A stretch of 52,835 nucleotides of DNA from the NCBI GenBank assembly GCA_022786545.1, contig JALFXV010000079.1, positions 1 through 52,835 on the forward strand, in the 5' to 3' direction. This DNA is from Selenomonadaceae bacterium. GTDB taxonomy: Bacteria > Bacillota > Negativicutes > Selenomonadales > Selenomonadaceae. How positions within the stretch are numbered: the stretch's first letter is position 1; every line of letters starts with the position of its first letter. Both the position numbers and the translations under genes were made by a program. This document shows positions 28,022 through 37,614 of the stretch, piece after piece. The notes below the pieces were generated by a model. It did no database searches. It had not been told where the DNA came from and saw only the letters and a list, made by a program, of their open reading frames with translations.

Positions 28022-28738
28022 ATGGCTGATAATCGTTTGATTGTAGCTTTGGATTTTCATAAATTTGATGATGTAAAGGCTCTGGTGGAAAAGCTGGGTG
28101 ACAGCGTGAGCTTTTACAAGGTGGGCATGGAGCTGTTTTACAGCGAAGGTGCCCAGACTGTGGCATATCTGAAGGAGCAGGGCAAGCATGTTTTTCTTGA
28201 CTTGAAGCTTCATGATATTCCCAATACGGCTGCGGAAGGCTTGTGCTCCCTGATGTTTCAGGGAGCCGACATCCTGAATGTCCATGCCGGTGGCGGCTTT
28301 ACCATGATGAAGACTGCCGCTGACCGCCTGCACAAGCTGGCGGAGGAGCAGGGGGTAGAATGCCCTAAGCTGATTGCGGTCACCATCCTGACCAGCATCA
28401 ACGAAGAAGACTGGGCGGGCCTTGGCATGCAGTGCAGCATCCGTGAGCAGGTGGTAAGGCTGGCAAAATTGGCCAAGTCTGCCGGGCTGGATGGCGTGGT
28501 GGCTTCCCCTAAGGAAGCATCGGCCATCCGGGAGGCGTGCGGCGATGGTTTCATGATTGTTACGCCGGGGGTGCGCCCTGCTGGTGCCAGCGTAGATGAC
28601 CAGAGCCGGATTGCCACCCCGGCTGCTGCCTTGCAGAACGGCTCCACCCATCTGGTAGTAGGACGTCCGATTCGTGCCGCAGCCAATCCTAAGGAAGCGG
28701 CTGAGAAGATTATTGCAGAAATGGAGAGTGTAAAGTAA
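28022..28738 (+). CDS. pyrF: Orotidine 5'-phosphate decarboxylase
   Basis: A 238-residue decarboxylase making UMP. LIVALDFHKFD and the catalytic DLKLHDIPNT (Asp-Lys-x-x-Asp) motif are present, and TPGVRP near residue 180. GCGGAGG lies 8 bases before the ATG. Its stop codon overlaps the pyrE start (TAATG). Confidence 0.96.
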   Translation: MADNRLIVALDFHKFDDVKALVEKLGDSVSFYKVGMELFYSEGAQTVAYLKEQGKHVFLDLKLHDIPNTAAEGLCSLMFQGADILNVHAGGGFTMMKTAADRLHKLAEEQGVECPKLIAVTILTSINEEDWAGLGMQCSIREQVVRLAKLAKSAGLDGVVASPKEASAIREACGDGFMIVTPGVRPAGASVDDQSRIATPAAALQNGSTHLVVGRPIRAAANPKEAAEKIIAEMESVK

Positions 28739-29325
28739 TGAGCGATGCTATGACTGAAAAGGAAGTAGAGGACCTGCTGATTGAAACCAGTGCTATTATG
28801 GAGGGGCATTTCCTTTTGACCTCCGGCCTGCACAGCCCGCGTTACGTGGAGAAGTTCAATGTACTGCAGAAGCCGGTTTACACTGAGAAGCTGTGCCGTG
28901 CTATGGCAGAGAAGTTCAAGGATGCAAATATTGAGACTGTAGTAGGCCCTGTAACCGGTGGCATCCTGCTGGCCCATGAGACCGGCAAGGCCCTGGGCAC
29001 CCGCGCCATCTTCACTGAGCGTGAGAACGGCAAGATGACCTTCCGCCGCGGCTTCACCCTCCATGAAGGGGAGCGTGTGCTGATTGTGGAGGATATCGTG
29101 ACCACCGGCGGTTCCATCCGCGAGGTAATCGATGTAGTCAAGGAGCATGGCGGCATCCCTGTAGCTGTCAGCATGCTGGTTGACCGCAGCGGCGGCAAGG
29201 CCACCTTTGGCGATGTGCCTAGCACCGCACTGCTGCACATGGATGTACAGACCTACCAGCCGGATGAGTGCCCTCTGTGCAAGCAGGGCATACCGATGAC
29301 CAAGAGGGGCAGGACCGGCAAGTAA
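28738..29325 (+). CDS. pyrE: Orotate phosphoribosyltransferase
   Basis: A 195-residue type I phosphoribosyltransferase that converts orotate to OMP. The PRPP-binding motif VLIVEDIVTTGGSI is clear. The C-terminus has ECPLCKQGIP, a two-cysteine segment seen in the PyrE family of clostridia-like bacteria. Last gene of the operon, followed by a terminator. Confidence 0.96.
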   Translation: MSDAMTEKEVEDLLIETSAIMEGHFLLTSGLHSPRYVEKFNVLQKPVYTEKLCRAMAEKFKDANIETVVGPVTGGILLAHETGKALGTRAIFTERENGKMTFRRGFTLHEGERVLIVEDIVTTGGSIREVIDVVKEHGGIPVAVSMLVDRSGGKATFGDVPSTALLHMDVQTYQPDECPLCKQGIPMTKRGRTGK

Positions 29326-29359
29326 AAGTAAGAATCGGGTTAGTTTTTTAGAGTGAAAT

Positions 29360-29402
29360 GGCCTTCAAGACGGCGGAAAAGCTGTCTTGAAGGTCTTTTT
29401 TT
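29360..29402 (+). terminator. Terminator of the pyr operon
   Basis: GGCCTTCAAGACGGC (29360-29374) pairs with GCTGTCTTGAAGGTC (29381-29395), followed by TTTTTTT. The 310 bases from here to cas3 (29403-29712) hold no supported gene; the last 130 are very AT-rich and probably carry the cas promoter, but I cannot fix its boxes. Confidence 0.92.
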
Positions 29403-29712
29403 GATGAAAAGCAATCTCCACGGCATGGTATTCAAGGATGCGGATGGCAGTATAGCCTTCCTTGCCAGCAATGTGTCAAAAAGGGCGCAAAGAAAAAGCC
29501 CTGCCGGGGCAGAGACGATTAAGCGGAAAGGAGTAGCGTACAAATAACAAAGTGTCCTCTTGGCAACTCTGGAAAATAAACATGCTTGTAAAAAAATTAT
29601 AATTTTAGCAGGATTTTATTTGATAATGTAGAATAATATATAACGTAGTATGATAGTCAGAATCTAACTAATCATTAAGTATTTATTGAGCTGATGCGAA
29701 TGGGTGATGCTT

Positions 29713-31950
29713 ATGTATATTGCGCACATCAATGAAAAAGATGGTACTTATCAGAGCGTAGAGGAGCATAGCTATAATGTGGCCAAACTGGCGGAAGCCT
29801 TTTCTATCCAGCCGCTGGGGAATGTGATATTCAATGCGGGGCTGTTTCATGATGTAGGCAAATTTCAGGCTTTGTTTCAGCGCAGGATTTCTGGTGAAGC
29901 TGTCAGGGTAGAACATTCCGGCTGCGGTGCCCAGCTGTGCGTAAAGAATTATCCAGGCAGCCTGCTAGGATTTATGATGGCGTATTGTATTGCCGGCCAT
30001 CACAGTGGCCTGCCCAATGGCGGAAGTAAAAATGATACGGCTGATATGGCAACGCTATATGGCAGGATAAACCGCGAATATGAGGATTACAGTGCCTGGG
30101 AGGGGAGCCTGTCTGCAAAGACATTTAGTGACAGCCAGTTTATATCATTTTTAACAGCGGATTGCAATAATGACAAGCGAAAAATAATTGACAAGCTGGC
30201 ATTCTGGATCAGGTATTGCTTTTCTTGCCTTACAGATGCGGATACGATTGATTCGGCAGGTTTTTGCGGGGAAGATATAGTTGCACCTATGAAGACTGAT
30301 TTCAAGCGTTGCCTGATGCGCTTGAACGAACATTTTAATTCCTTTGAAGCGCAGACCATGCTGCAGAAAAAGCGCAGTGCAATTCAGGCCCAGGTATTTG
30401 ACGGCCTGCAGCAATCAGGCGAGATATATACCATCAATATGCCTACAGGCAGTGGCAAAACATTGTGCAGTGTAAAATTTGCTTTGGAAAAGGCGATTGC
30501 TGCCGGTAAAAAGCGCATTATCTACGTCATTCCCTATAATAGCATCATAGACCAGACCGCCGGTGTTTTTGAGGGGATATTTGGCCAGGATATGGAACTG
30601 TTGCGGCATCAGTCCACTTTTTCCTACAGTGATGATGAGCAGTATTCCAGCGAGTATAGTTTGAAGGCAAAGTATAATTCTGAAAACTGGCAGGCAGATT
30701 TTATTATTACCACGGCAGTGCAGTTTTTTGAAACAATATGCTCACACCAGAAGTCAAGGCTGCGCAAGCTGCATAATATGGCAGATAGCATAATCGTATT
30801 TGATGAAGTGCATCAGCTGCCGCTGAAATATTTGCGTCCGTGTTTGCAGGCCGTTGCCTGCGTGACAAAATATTTGAATGCCCAGGCTGTATTTATGACG
30901 GCAACCATGCCGGATTTTAAATCTTTGCTGGAAAAATATTCCTTCGCCAACATCAATGTGGTTGATTTGGTCAGGGACAAGAAGGATTTTATTTATTTCC
31001 GGAAGTGCCACTATGATTTTTTGGCGCAGCAGGACAAGGAATTTATCGTACAGCAGGCATTGGAAGCGCCATCTGCCCTGATTATAGTAAATAAGCGGCA
31101 AACGGCAAGGGATATTTTCAGCTTGTGTACAGGTGAGAAATACCATTTGTCAACCTATATGACGGCCAGGGACAGGGAAAGGACAATCAGTAAAATCAAA
31201 ATGCGTTTAAGCAGCCTGGCAGCTGATTACCCTGATTGGAAAAATGTGCCGCCTGAAAGAAGGATATGCGTAGTTTCAACATCCTTGATTGAGGCAGGTG
31301 TCGACCTTGATTTTTATACTGTCTATCGCGAGCTGACAGGCTTGGACAGTATTTTGCAGGCTGGAGGCAGGTGCAACAGGGAGGGGCATAGGGAATATGG
31401 TGATGTCCATATTTTTGAACTGCCGGATAGCGGTACTGATGATATAAAGACAAATCTGACACGGAGCATCATCGAAAAATATGAAGCGTTGGATAGTGAA
31501 GAAGCCATTGGAGAGTATTATCACAGGCTGTTTGCTATCAATGACCAGCAGATAGACAAGATGGGAATGAGCGGTGAAAAAGGTGCTGCCGTCAATACAT
31601 CCATACCGTTTCAGGATATTGATATGAACATGATAGATTCGCCGACTATTTCCCTGGTGGTTATGCAGGATGAGGCCAGCAGGCAGATGATTGAGGGCTT
31701 GCGGTTTTCTGGCAGGGCGAATGTGCGTCATTTACAGAAATATACATGCACAATATATTGCTATGAGTTGGAGCAATTATCTAAGCAGGGAGTTGTGGAT
31801 GATTGCAATGGTATTATCTGGCTGACAGATGAAAAGTATTATGACGAAACAATAGGCGTCATCTTTGAGGGACGCGATTACATTGTCGGCGCTGAAGGCG
31901 ATATTATGAGCATCACTGCTCCATCCGAGGGGGGAGGAATAATCTTATGA
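29713..31950 (+). CDS. cas3: CRISPR-associated helicase/nuclease Cas3 (type I-C)
   Basis: A protein of about 745 residues with an N-terminal HD nuclease domain (H19 in EEHSYNVAKL; H46-D47 in LFHDVGKF) and a superfamily 2 helicase domain (Walker A MPTGSGKT near 245, DEVH near 364, TATMPDF). It unwinds and degrades target DNA recruited by Cascade. ATG 29713 is preferred because GGGTG lies 6 bases upstream; GTG 29704 is possible. It overlaps cas5 by 4 bases. First gene of the I-C operon, more AT-rich than the pyr genes. Confidence 0.94.
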   Translation: MYIAHINEKDGTYQSVEEHSYNVAKLAEAFSIQPLGNVIFNAGLFHDVGKFQALFQRRISGEAVRVEHSGCGAQLCVKNYPGSLLGFMMAYCIAGHHSGLPNGGSKNDTADMATLYGRINREYEDYSAWEGSLSAKTFSDSQFISFLTADCNNDKRKIIDKLAFWIRYCFSCLTDADTIDSAGFCGEDIVAPMKTDFKRCLMRLNEHFNSFEAQTMLQKKRSAIQAQVFDGLQQSGEIYTINMPTGSGKTLCSVKFALEKAIAAGKKRIIYVIPYNSIIDQTAGVFEGIFGQDMELLRHQSTFSYSDDEQYSSEYSLKAKYNSENWQADFIITTAVQFFETICSHQKSRLRKLHNMADSIIVFDEVHQLPLKYLRPCLQAVACVTKYLNAQAVFMTATMPDFKSLLEKYSFANINVVDLVRDKKDFIYFRKCHYDFLAQQDKEFIVQQALEAPSALIIVNKRQTARDIFSLCTGEKYHLSTYMTARDRERTISKIKMRLSSLAADYPDWKNVPPERRICVVSTSLIEAGVDLDFYTVYRELTGLDSILQAGGRCNREGHREYGDVHIFELPDSGTDDIKTNLTRSIIEKYEALDSEEAIGEYYHRLFAINDQQIDKMGMSGEKGAAVNTSIPFQDIDMNMIDSPTISLVVMQDEASRQMIEGLRFSGRANVRHLQKYTCTIYCYELEQLSKQGVVDDCNGIIWLTDEKYYDETIGVIFEGRDYIVGAEGDIMSITAPSEGGGIIL

Positions 31951-32690
31951 GTTTTGGATTTAAAATAATGGCAGAGGGGGATTATGCCTGCTTTACGCGG
32001 CCGGAAATGAAGGTGGAAAGGGTAAGTTACGACTGGCCTACGCCAAGTGCGCTGGAAGGCATGCTGAAAAGCATTTATTGGAAGCCTGCCATTAGGTATG
32101 TGATTGATAAAATCGTTGTGTTCAATAAAATTGAATTTGCCAATATCAGGCGTAATGAAGTCAAAGAAAAAATGACTTTGTCTGAGATACAAAAGCAGAT
32201 GAAAGACGAGGCCACGGATATATGCATTTACACTAGTGAAAAGAAAAAAACTAAAGGTATTAATCAGCGAGCGTCTATGGTATTGAAAAACGTTAAATAT
32301 GGTATTCAGTTCCATTTTGAGCTGACAGGATTAAAAAATGACCATGCAGATGAATGTGAAGAGAAGCATTTCAATATAATCAAAAGACGATTGACCAAGG
32401 GGCAGTTTTTCCGTGTGCCCTGCTTTGGCTGTGCAGAGTTCCCTGTGAAAAGGCTTGAATTAGTTGAGGATTTTGATTATAACTTGATAAGCAATGAAAT
32501 TTTTGCTATGGGAGAAGTTGATTACGGATTTATGCTGTATAGACCAAAGTTTGAGGATGGCGGAAAACCTTTGAATGATGATTGGGAAGACCCATTATTT
32601 TCGGATAAGGTAACGGCAGAATTTTATCGTCCCAAGATGATAAAAGGAATTATTGATGTTGCTAAATATCGGGAGGCGAGATTGTGTTAA
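31947..32690 (+). CDS. cas5c: CRISPR-associated protein Cas5c (Cas5d)
   Basis: A 247-residue Cas5 of the I-C (Dvulg) subtype: GDYACFTRPEMKVERVSYDWPTPSALEGMLKSIYWKP is the conserved N-terminal RAMP segment. In I-C systems Cas5c cuts the pre-crRNA in place of Cas6 and caps the crRNA 5' handle. GGGGGAGG precedes the ATG, and the stop overlaps cas8c. Confidence 0.94.
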   Translation: MSFGFKIMAEGDYACFTRPEMKVERVSYDWPTPSALEGMLKSIYWKPAIRYVIDKIVVFNKIEFANIRRNEVKEKMTLSEIQKQMKDEATDICIYTSEKKKTKGINQRASMVLKNVKYGIQFHFELTGLKNDHADECEEKHFNIIKRRLTKGQFFRVPCFGCAEFPVKRLELVEDFDYNLISNEIFAMGEVDYGFMLYRPKFEDGGKPLNDDWEDPLFSDKVTAEFYRPKMIKGIIDVAKYREARLC

Positions 32691-34534
32691 TCAGGGCATT
32701 GTGTGACTATTACGATATTTTGGCAAAGGCAGGCAAGGTCGTACCTCAAGGGTACTCCAAGCAGGATATTTCTTATCTAGTGGCTTTGAATAGAGATGGT
32801 ACTCTTGATAAAATAGTAGATTATTATGTGCTTGTTCAGAAAGGCAAAGGAAAGGCGAAAAAACAAGCGACAGAATTATGGATGCCATTACCAGCTACTA
32901 ATCCTTCAAAAGTGTCGGCTAATGTAGCAGATTGCCGTTCAAATTATATTTTTGGTATTAGTAATGCAGATAAGGATAGAGATAAAGCAAGGCGGTCGCA
33001 TGAGGATTTTGTTCGGGTGAACAAGGCTCTGCTGGAGAAGCTGGAGCATAAATCTCCAGTGGTGGAGGCTTTTGCTAATTTTTTGGACAAATGGGAGCCG
33101 GAAAAGGAACAGGATAATGAGAAACTGGTAAATTTAGGCAAGGAATTAAACACGAGAAAGTTTGCTTTTTGCTTGGCAGGGCATCCGGAGACGCTTTTGC
33201 ACGAGGACCAGGATTTTCTTAATTTGTTGTTGGAGCAGATGGAAGGGTCAGGTCAGTCTGAAGATTCGGAGGGGATGTGTGCCGTTTATGGTGACATAAG
33301 GAACATTGCCAGGCTGCACAATAAGATAAAAAATGTTGCTGGTGGACATCCTGCCGGTACATTGCTGGTTTGCTTTAATAATGCTTCAGAACAATCTTAT
33401 GGTGTCGTCAAGTCATACAATAGTTGTATTTCTGAATATGCAATGATGCAATATACGGAAGCCTTCAATATATTAATGGCTGATAAAAATCATCATATGC
33501 TGTTGGATGATACGACAGTCGTATATTGGGCTATGAATAATGGTAAGAATATTGGTAAGGAAGAAGAGATCATGCTTGGATTTCTCAATCCATCTGGAGG
33601 AATGGATGAAGAAGAAACGGAAAAAATGTTGACAGAATTGTTGAAAGATGCTAGGGATGGAAAGATTGTCAGGGAGCGGATTAATGATTTAGGTGTTATC
33701 AGGGATGATGTTGATTTTTATATAGTAGGCATTAAACCAAATGAGTCAAGGCTTTCTGTCAAGTTTATAAAAAGAAAGGTATATGGGGAATTGGTACAGA
33801 ATATTGCCCAATTTCAGTTGGATATGCAGATTGGCGATAAGGGGCGGCCTATACCACTGAAGAGAGTAAACCAGGTATTGCTTTTACCTGAAAGTACTAC
33901 TGACAAAATTGCTCCGTCCTTGCTGGAGCGATTGTTTGATAGTGTAGTCAATGGTAGGGCGTTGCCGGTATCAATTTTAGCAAAAGCAGTAAAACGTATT
34001 AAGATGGTAGTCAAGCCTAAGGATGGCAAAGATAAAAATAGGTCTATTAAAGAGCAGGAGCAGATAAATAAAATTCGGGTAGGGCTTATAAGGGCGTATC
34101 TGAACGGAAAAAGTCGTGCGATGGGACAAGAGGAGGAGATTGAATTGTCTTTGGATGTAAATTTTAAGAATCAGGCATATTTATGCGGCAGGCTTTTTGC
34201 TGTGCTGGAGTGGATACAGCAGAAAGCGGCAGGAAATGTGGAGCTGAACCGCACAATTAAAGATGCATATTTTGCTTCTGCTGCGTCTACCCCAGCAGTT
34301 ATTTTTGTAAAATTAATGCAGCTTAATCAGCATCACTTGAGAAAAGTAGACACAGGGGTGCAGGTTAAACTGAATAAGCTGACAGGTGAGATAATGGATG
34401 GACTGTGCGATGAATTTCCAGCAACGCTTTCGTTGCATGAGCAGGGGAAATTCATTATTGGCTATTATCACCAGCGTCAGGATTTTTATAAAAAATCAAC
34501 CGCAAAAGAGAACATTGTGAAGGAAGCAATATAG
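32684..34534 (+). CDS. cas8c: CRISPR-associated protein Cas8c (Csd1)
   Basis: A 616-residue I-C large subunit: LIRALCDYYDILAKAGKVVPQGYS is the typical Csd1 start, and ADCRSNYIFGI follows. It recognises the PAM and contacts Cas3 in the I-C Cascade. GTG start with GGGAGG seven bases upstream. Family length is about 550-640, so the gene is complete. In I-C systems an internal start can yield a separate Cas11-like small subunit from the end of this gene; not assigned here. Confidence 0.93.
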   Translation: MLIRALCDYYDILAKAGKVVPQGYSKQDISYLVALNRDGTLDKIVDYYVLVQKGKGKAKKQATELWMPLPATNPSKVSANVADCRSNYIFGISNADKDRDKARRSHEDFVRVNKALLEKLEHKSPVVEAFANFLDKWEPEKEQDNEKLVNLGKELNTRKFAFCLAGHPETLLHEDQDFLNLLLEQMEGSGQSEDSEGMCAVYGDIRNIARLHNKIKNVAGGHPAGTLLVCFNNASEQSYGVVKSYNSCISEYAMMQYTEAFNILMADKNHHMLLDDTTVVYWAMNNGKNIGKEEEIMLGFLNPSGGMDEEETEKMLTELLKDARDGKIVRERINDLGVIRDDVDFYIVGIKPNESRLSVKFIKRKVYGELVQNIAQFQLDMQIGDKGRPIPLKRVNQVLLLPESTTDKIAPSLLERLFDSVVNGRALPVSILAKAVKRIKMVVKPKDGKDKNRSIKEQEQINKIRVGLIRAYLNGKSRAMGQEEEIELSLDVNFKNQAYLCGRLFAVLEWIQQKAAGNVELNRTIKDAYFASAASTPAVIFVKLMQLNQHHLRKVDTGVQVKLNKLTGEIMDGLCDEFPATLSLHEQGKFIIGYYHQRQDFYKKSTAKENIVKEAI

Positions 34535-34545
34535 GAGGAATAAAA

Positions 34546-35406
34546 ATGGCTATTGAGAACCGATATGATTTTGTTATGTTATTTGATGTGGAGAATGGTA
34601 ATCCTAATGGTGATCCTGATGCCGGTAATGCGCCTAGAATAGATGTTGATACAAATTATGGTTTTATTACAGATGTGTGCCTGAAACGAAAGGTAAGGAA
34701 TTATATTGAATTAACTAGAGATGGGGAAGCTGGTTATAATATACTTATCAAGGCTGATAGATTTTTGAACAGTAAGTTTACAGCGGCTTATAAAGAAATG
34801 GGGCTGACGCTTGGAAAGCAGGGGAAGAATTCAGATGATGTGAAGGTTGCCAGGGATTTTATGTGCAAGAACTACTTTGATGTCAGGGCTTTTGGGGCGG
34901 TTATGTCTACAGGTGATGATCGATGCGGTACAGTTAGAGGGCCAGTTCAACTGACATTTGCCAAAAGCGTATCACCCGTTAGAGTAAATGATGTGTGTAT
35001 CACCAGACAGGCAAGGACTACAGAAGAGCGCACCAAGACCGGTGACACGGAAATGGGGCGCAAGAGCGTGATACCTTATGCTTTGTATCGGGGAGAGGGA
35101 TTTGTTTCGGCGGCATTAAATAATAAGTTGCCTAACGGTCTTTCCGAGGAGGATTTGAAGGTTTTATGGGAAGCCATTATCAATATGTTTGAGCATGACC
35201 ACAGTGCCGCCAGGGGAAAAATGTGCATGCGTAAGCTTTATGTGTTTAAGCATGACAATGTCCTAGGGGAATGTCCGGCACAGGTTTTGTTTGATAAAAT
35301 TACAGTAAAGCAGCTGAGTGAAATTCCACCGCGCAGTTTTAAGGATTATGAAATCAGTGTGGATAAGAACCTGCCAGCCGGAGTGGAGCTTTTGGAAATG
35401 CTTTAA
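34546..35406 (+). CDS. cas7c: CRISPR-associated protein Cas7c (Csd2)
   Basis: A 286-residue backbone subunit. NRYDFVMLFDVENGNPNGDPDAGNAPR is the signature of Csd2/Csh2 Cas7 proteins. Several copies coat the crRNA spacer in Cascade. TAGGAGG precedes the ATG. About 60 bases without a gene separate it from cas4. Confidence 0.95.
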   Translation: MAIENRYDFVMLFDVENGNPNGDPDAGNAPRIDVDTNYGFITDVCLKRKVRNYIELTRDGEAGYNILIKADRFLNSKFTAAYKEMGLTLGKQGKNSDDVKVARDFMCKNYFDVRAFGAVMSTGDDRCGTVRGPVQLTFAKSVSPVRVNDVCITRQARTTEERTKTGDTEMGRKSVIPYALYRGEGFVSAALNNKLPNGLSEEDLKVLWEAIINMFEHDHSAARGKMCMRKLYVFKHDNVLGECPAQVLFDKITVKQLSEIPPRSFKDYEISVDKNLPAGVELLEML

Positions 35407-35469
35407 GACCGTGCCAGAGGTTATGACCTGCTGGAAGAGTGTGATGGATTCAGGAAGATGTGATAAACT

Positions 35470-36150
35470 GTGGTAAATTTGGCAAGCGATAATTCTATAG
35501 CCATACGTTCAATACAGCATTATCTGTATTGCCCTCATCGCTGGGGATTGATGTATATAGGTGATATATGGGCAGAAAACTATTTTGTGACCAAGGCCAA
35601 CCTCCTGCATGCCAGAGTGCATGATCCTGATAAGCATTATGTGCGAAAGAATGTCAAAGTATTTACCGGGATTGAGGTTTATAATGATAAGCCGGAATTT
35701 GATATTCATGGTGTCGTGGATTGTCTTGAACTGAGAAAGGACAGGCATGGCGTATCTGTTTCAGGTGAAGATGGGAGCTTTGGATTTACCATTGTTGAAT
35801 ATAAGCCGACGCATCCTTCCGGCAGGGAATACAACGAGGATGATATGATGCAGGTATTTGCCCAGAAGCTGTGCACAGACTATGTTTTTGGTTGCGATTC
35901 CAAAGGCGTTATTTATTACGCCGATACCAGGCAGAGGGTTGAGCTTCCCTTGTCGGAGAATTATGATGAATACGCTGAGGTGCTTAAGGATATTCTTAAA
36001 GAGATGCGTAATCACTTGAATGCAGGGACAATTCCGGATATACCGCGTGGACAGCATTGCCGGGGGTGTTCCTTGAAGGATTTGTGCATGCCAGGAAAAC
36101 GTAGCCGTAATAAGGTTAGGGATATGATATTGGAGTCTGCTCATGCGTAA
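35470..36150 (+). CDS. cas4: CRISPR-associated exonuclease Cas4
   Basis: A 226-residue Cas4 with the iron-sulphur cysteines C21 (YCPHRW) and C197, C200, C206 (HCRGCSLKDLC), and RecB-nuclease residues in FDIHGVVD and VEYKP. Cas4 trims prespacers so that they carry the correct PAM end for Cas1-Cas2. GTG start with AGGAAG about 12 bases upstream, so the start is less certain. Overlaps cas1 by 8 bases. Confidence 0.93.
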   Translation: MVNLASDNSIAIRSIQHYLYCPHRWGLMYIGDIWAENYFVTKANLLHARVHDPDKHYVRKNVKVFTGIEVYNDKPEFDIHGVVDCLELRKDRHGVSVSGEDGSFGFTIVEYKPTHPSGREYNEDDMMQVFAQKLCTDYVFGCDSKGVIYYADTRQRVELPLSENYDEYAEVLKDILKEMRNHLNAGTIPDIPRGQHCRGCSLKDLCMPGKRSRNKVRDMILESAHA

Positions 36151-37162
36151 ATTATTGAATACGGTATATATAACTAATGAAAGCATGTATCTAGGGCTGG
36201 ATGGCGAAAATCTTGTTTGTCAGCTTGAGGGAAAAACTGTATTTAGAATACCTTTTGACAATATAGAGGGTATAACGTGTTTTAATTACCTGGGATGTTC
36301 GCCTGCCTTGATGGGAAAATGCGTAGAAAAGCATATTGCGTTGAATTTTGTTTCGCCACAGGGCAAATTTTTGGGCAAGATTTGTGGGGAAACAAAAGGC
36401 AATGTCTTTATGCGGGTGGCGCAGATAGATACATTCAGGACAAGGGGGATTTTTCTGGCCCAGAACTCTATTGCCAGCAAGCTTGCCAATTCTGTCAAAG
36501 TATTAAAGAGAAGCATGCATGATGATGAGTCTTTGCGCGGCGATGCAGAAATAATAAAAGCCCTGGATGTTTTGAAAAAGGGAACAGAGTCGCTGCTATT
36601 AGTAGACAATATTGAAAGTATCATGGGAATAGAAGGGAATTGTGCAAGTGCGTATTTTTCTGTTTTTGGAAAGATGCTAAAAGGACATTTTGGTATTTCC
36701 TTTTGTGGGCGGAATAAGCGCCCACCTTTGGATCCGGTCAATGCGGTTCTGTCGTTTGTTTATTCGCTGTGGACGAGAGATTATGCAGCTGCCTTGGAAA
36801 CTGTCGGCTTGGACAGCTACATAGGATTTTGCCATTCATTGCGCAGTGGCAGGCAGTCACTAGCTTGTGATTTGGTTGAGGAAACCAGGTGTATTGTGGA
36901 AAGGTTTGTAATTACTTTGTTTAATCTGAAAATGCTCAATCAAAAAGATTTTGATGTACAGCTGTCTGGAGCATGTATGTTGAATGTTGAGGGCAGGAAA
37001 AAAGTAATTGAACAATGGCAGAACAAAAAGCGTTCAGATATCCTGCATCCGTACTTGAAGCAGAAAATAGCACTGGGGTTATTGCCATATGTACAGAGCA
37101 ATTTGCTTGCTAAAATGCTACGCGGGGAAATTGATGAGTATCCATGTTATTTGTTGAAATAG
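36143..37162 (+). CDS. cas1: CRISPR-associated integrase Cas1 (type I-C)
   Basis: A 339-residue Cas1 with metal ligands E164 (MGIEGNCA), H231 (GFCHSLRSG) and D243 (ACDLVEE). It integrates spacers with Cas2. It is clearly different from the second Cas1 at 51147, so each array has its own integrase set. Confidence 0.95.
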   Translation: MRKLLNTVYITNESMYLGLDGENLVCQLEGKTVFRIPFDNIEGITCFNYLGCSPALMGKCVEKHIALNFVSPQGKFLGKICGETKGNVFMRVAQIDTFRTRGIFLAQNSIASKLANSVKVLKRSMHDDESLRGDAEIIKALDVLKKGTESLLLVDNIESIMGIEGNCASAYFSVFGKMLKGHFGISFCGRNKRPPLDPVNAVLSFVYSLWTRDYAAALETVGLDSYIGFCHSLRSGRQSLACDLVEETRCIVERFVITLFNLKMLNQKDFDVQLSGACMLNVEGRKKVIEQWQNKKRSDILHPYLKQKIALGLLPYVQSNLLAKMLRGEIDEYPCYLLK

Positions 37163-37177
37163 GTGGGTGTAAGTAGT

Positions 37178-37468
37178 ATGATGGTAATAATAAGCTATGA
37201 TGTGGCTACGGCTTCAGATGGTGGAAAAAAGCGGCTCAGAAAAGTGGCGAAGGCATGCCAAAATCATGCCCAGCGTGTGCAGAATTCTGTATTTGAAGCT
37301 GATTTGGATTATTCCACATTTTTAAAATTGAAAGCAGAGTTGTTAAAGCTGATTGATGAGGATGAAGATAGCTTGAGATTTTATTATTTGGGGAATAATT
37401 GGAAACGTAAGGTTGAGCATGTAGGAGCAAAGAAGTTTTATGACCCGGAGGGAGTGATAATATTGTAG
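37178..37468 (+). CDS. cas2: CRISPR-associated protein Cas2 (type I-C)
   Basis: A 96-residue Cas2 with the ferredoxin-like fold start MVIISYDVAT and conserved Asp in YDV. AGGTGGG about 10 bases upstream supports ATG 37178 (ATG 37181 and GTG 37163 are alternatives). Last cas gene before the I-C array. Confidence 0.93.
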   Translation: MMVIISYDVATASDGGKKRLRKVAKACQNHAQRVQNSVFEADLDYSTFLKLKAELLKLIDEDEDSLRFYYLGNNWKRKVEHVGAKKFYDPEGVIIL

Positions 37469-37614
37469 GCGAAGTACATGTTGTTTGATTTTTGCTGGAA
37501 GGTTCGCCTAAAAAATTGATAATTTTAAAGCTTGCAGGAAGATAATATGTTCCTGTAATATATGTCCGCCCCTATATGTTGTGGAGCGTGATGACTGAAA
37601 CACAAGATGTTGCT
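37469..37614 (+). promoter_or_regulatory. Leader of CRISPR array 1
   Basis: 146 AT-rich bases between cas2 and the first perfect repeat. The handle end of the repeat and the degenerate last repeat at the far side both place the leader here. It should hold the array promoter and the integration signals; I cannot fix a -35/-10 pair. Confidence 0.7.

Noticed and set aside
29404..29547. A 47-residue frame behind the pyr terminator
   Set aside because: It starts inside the terminator T-tract, has no ribosome binding site and no recognisable family.
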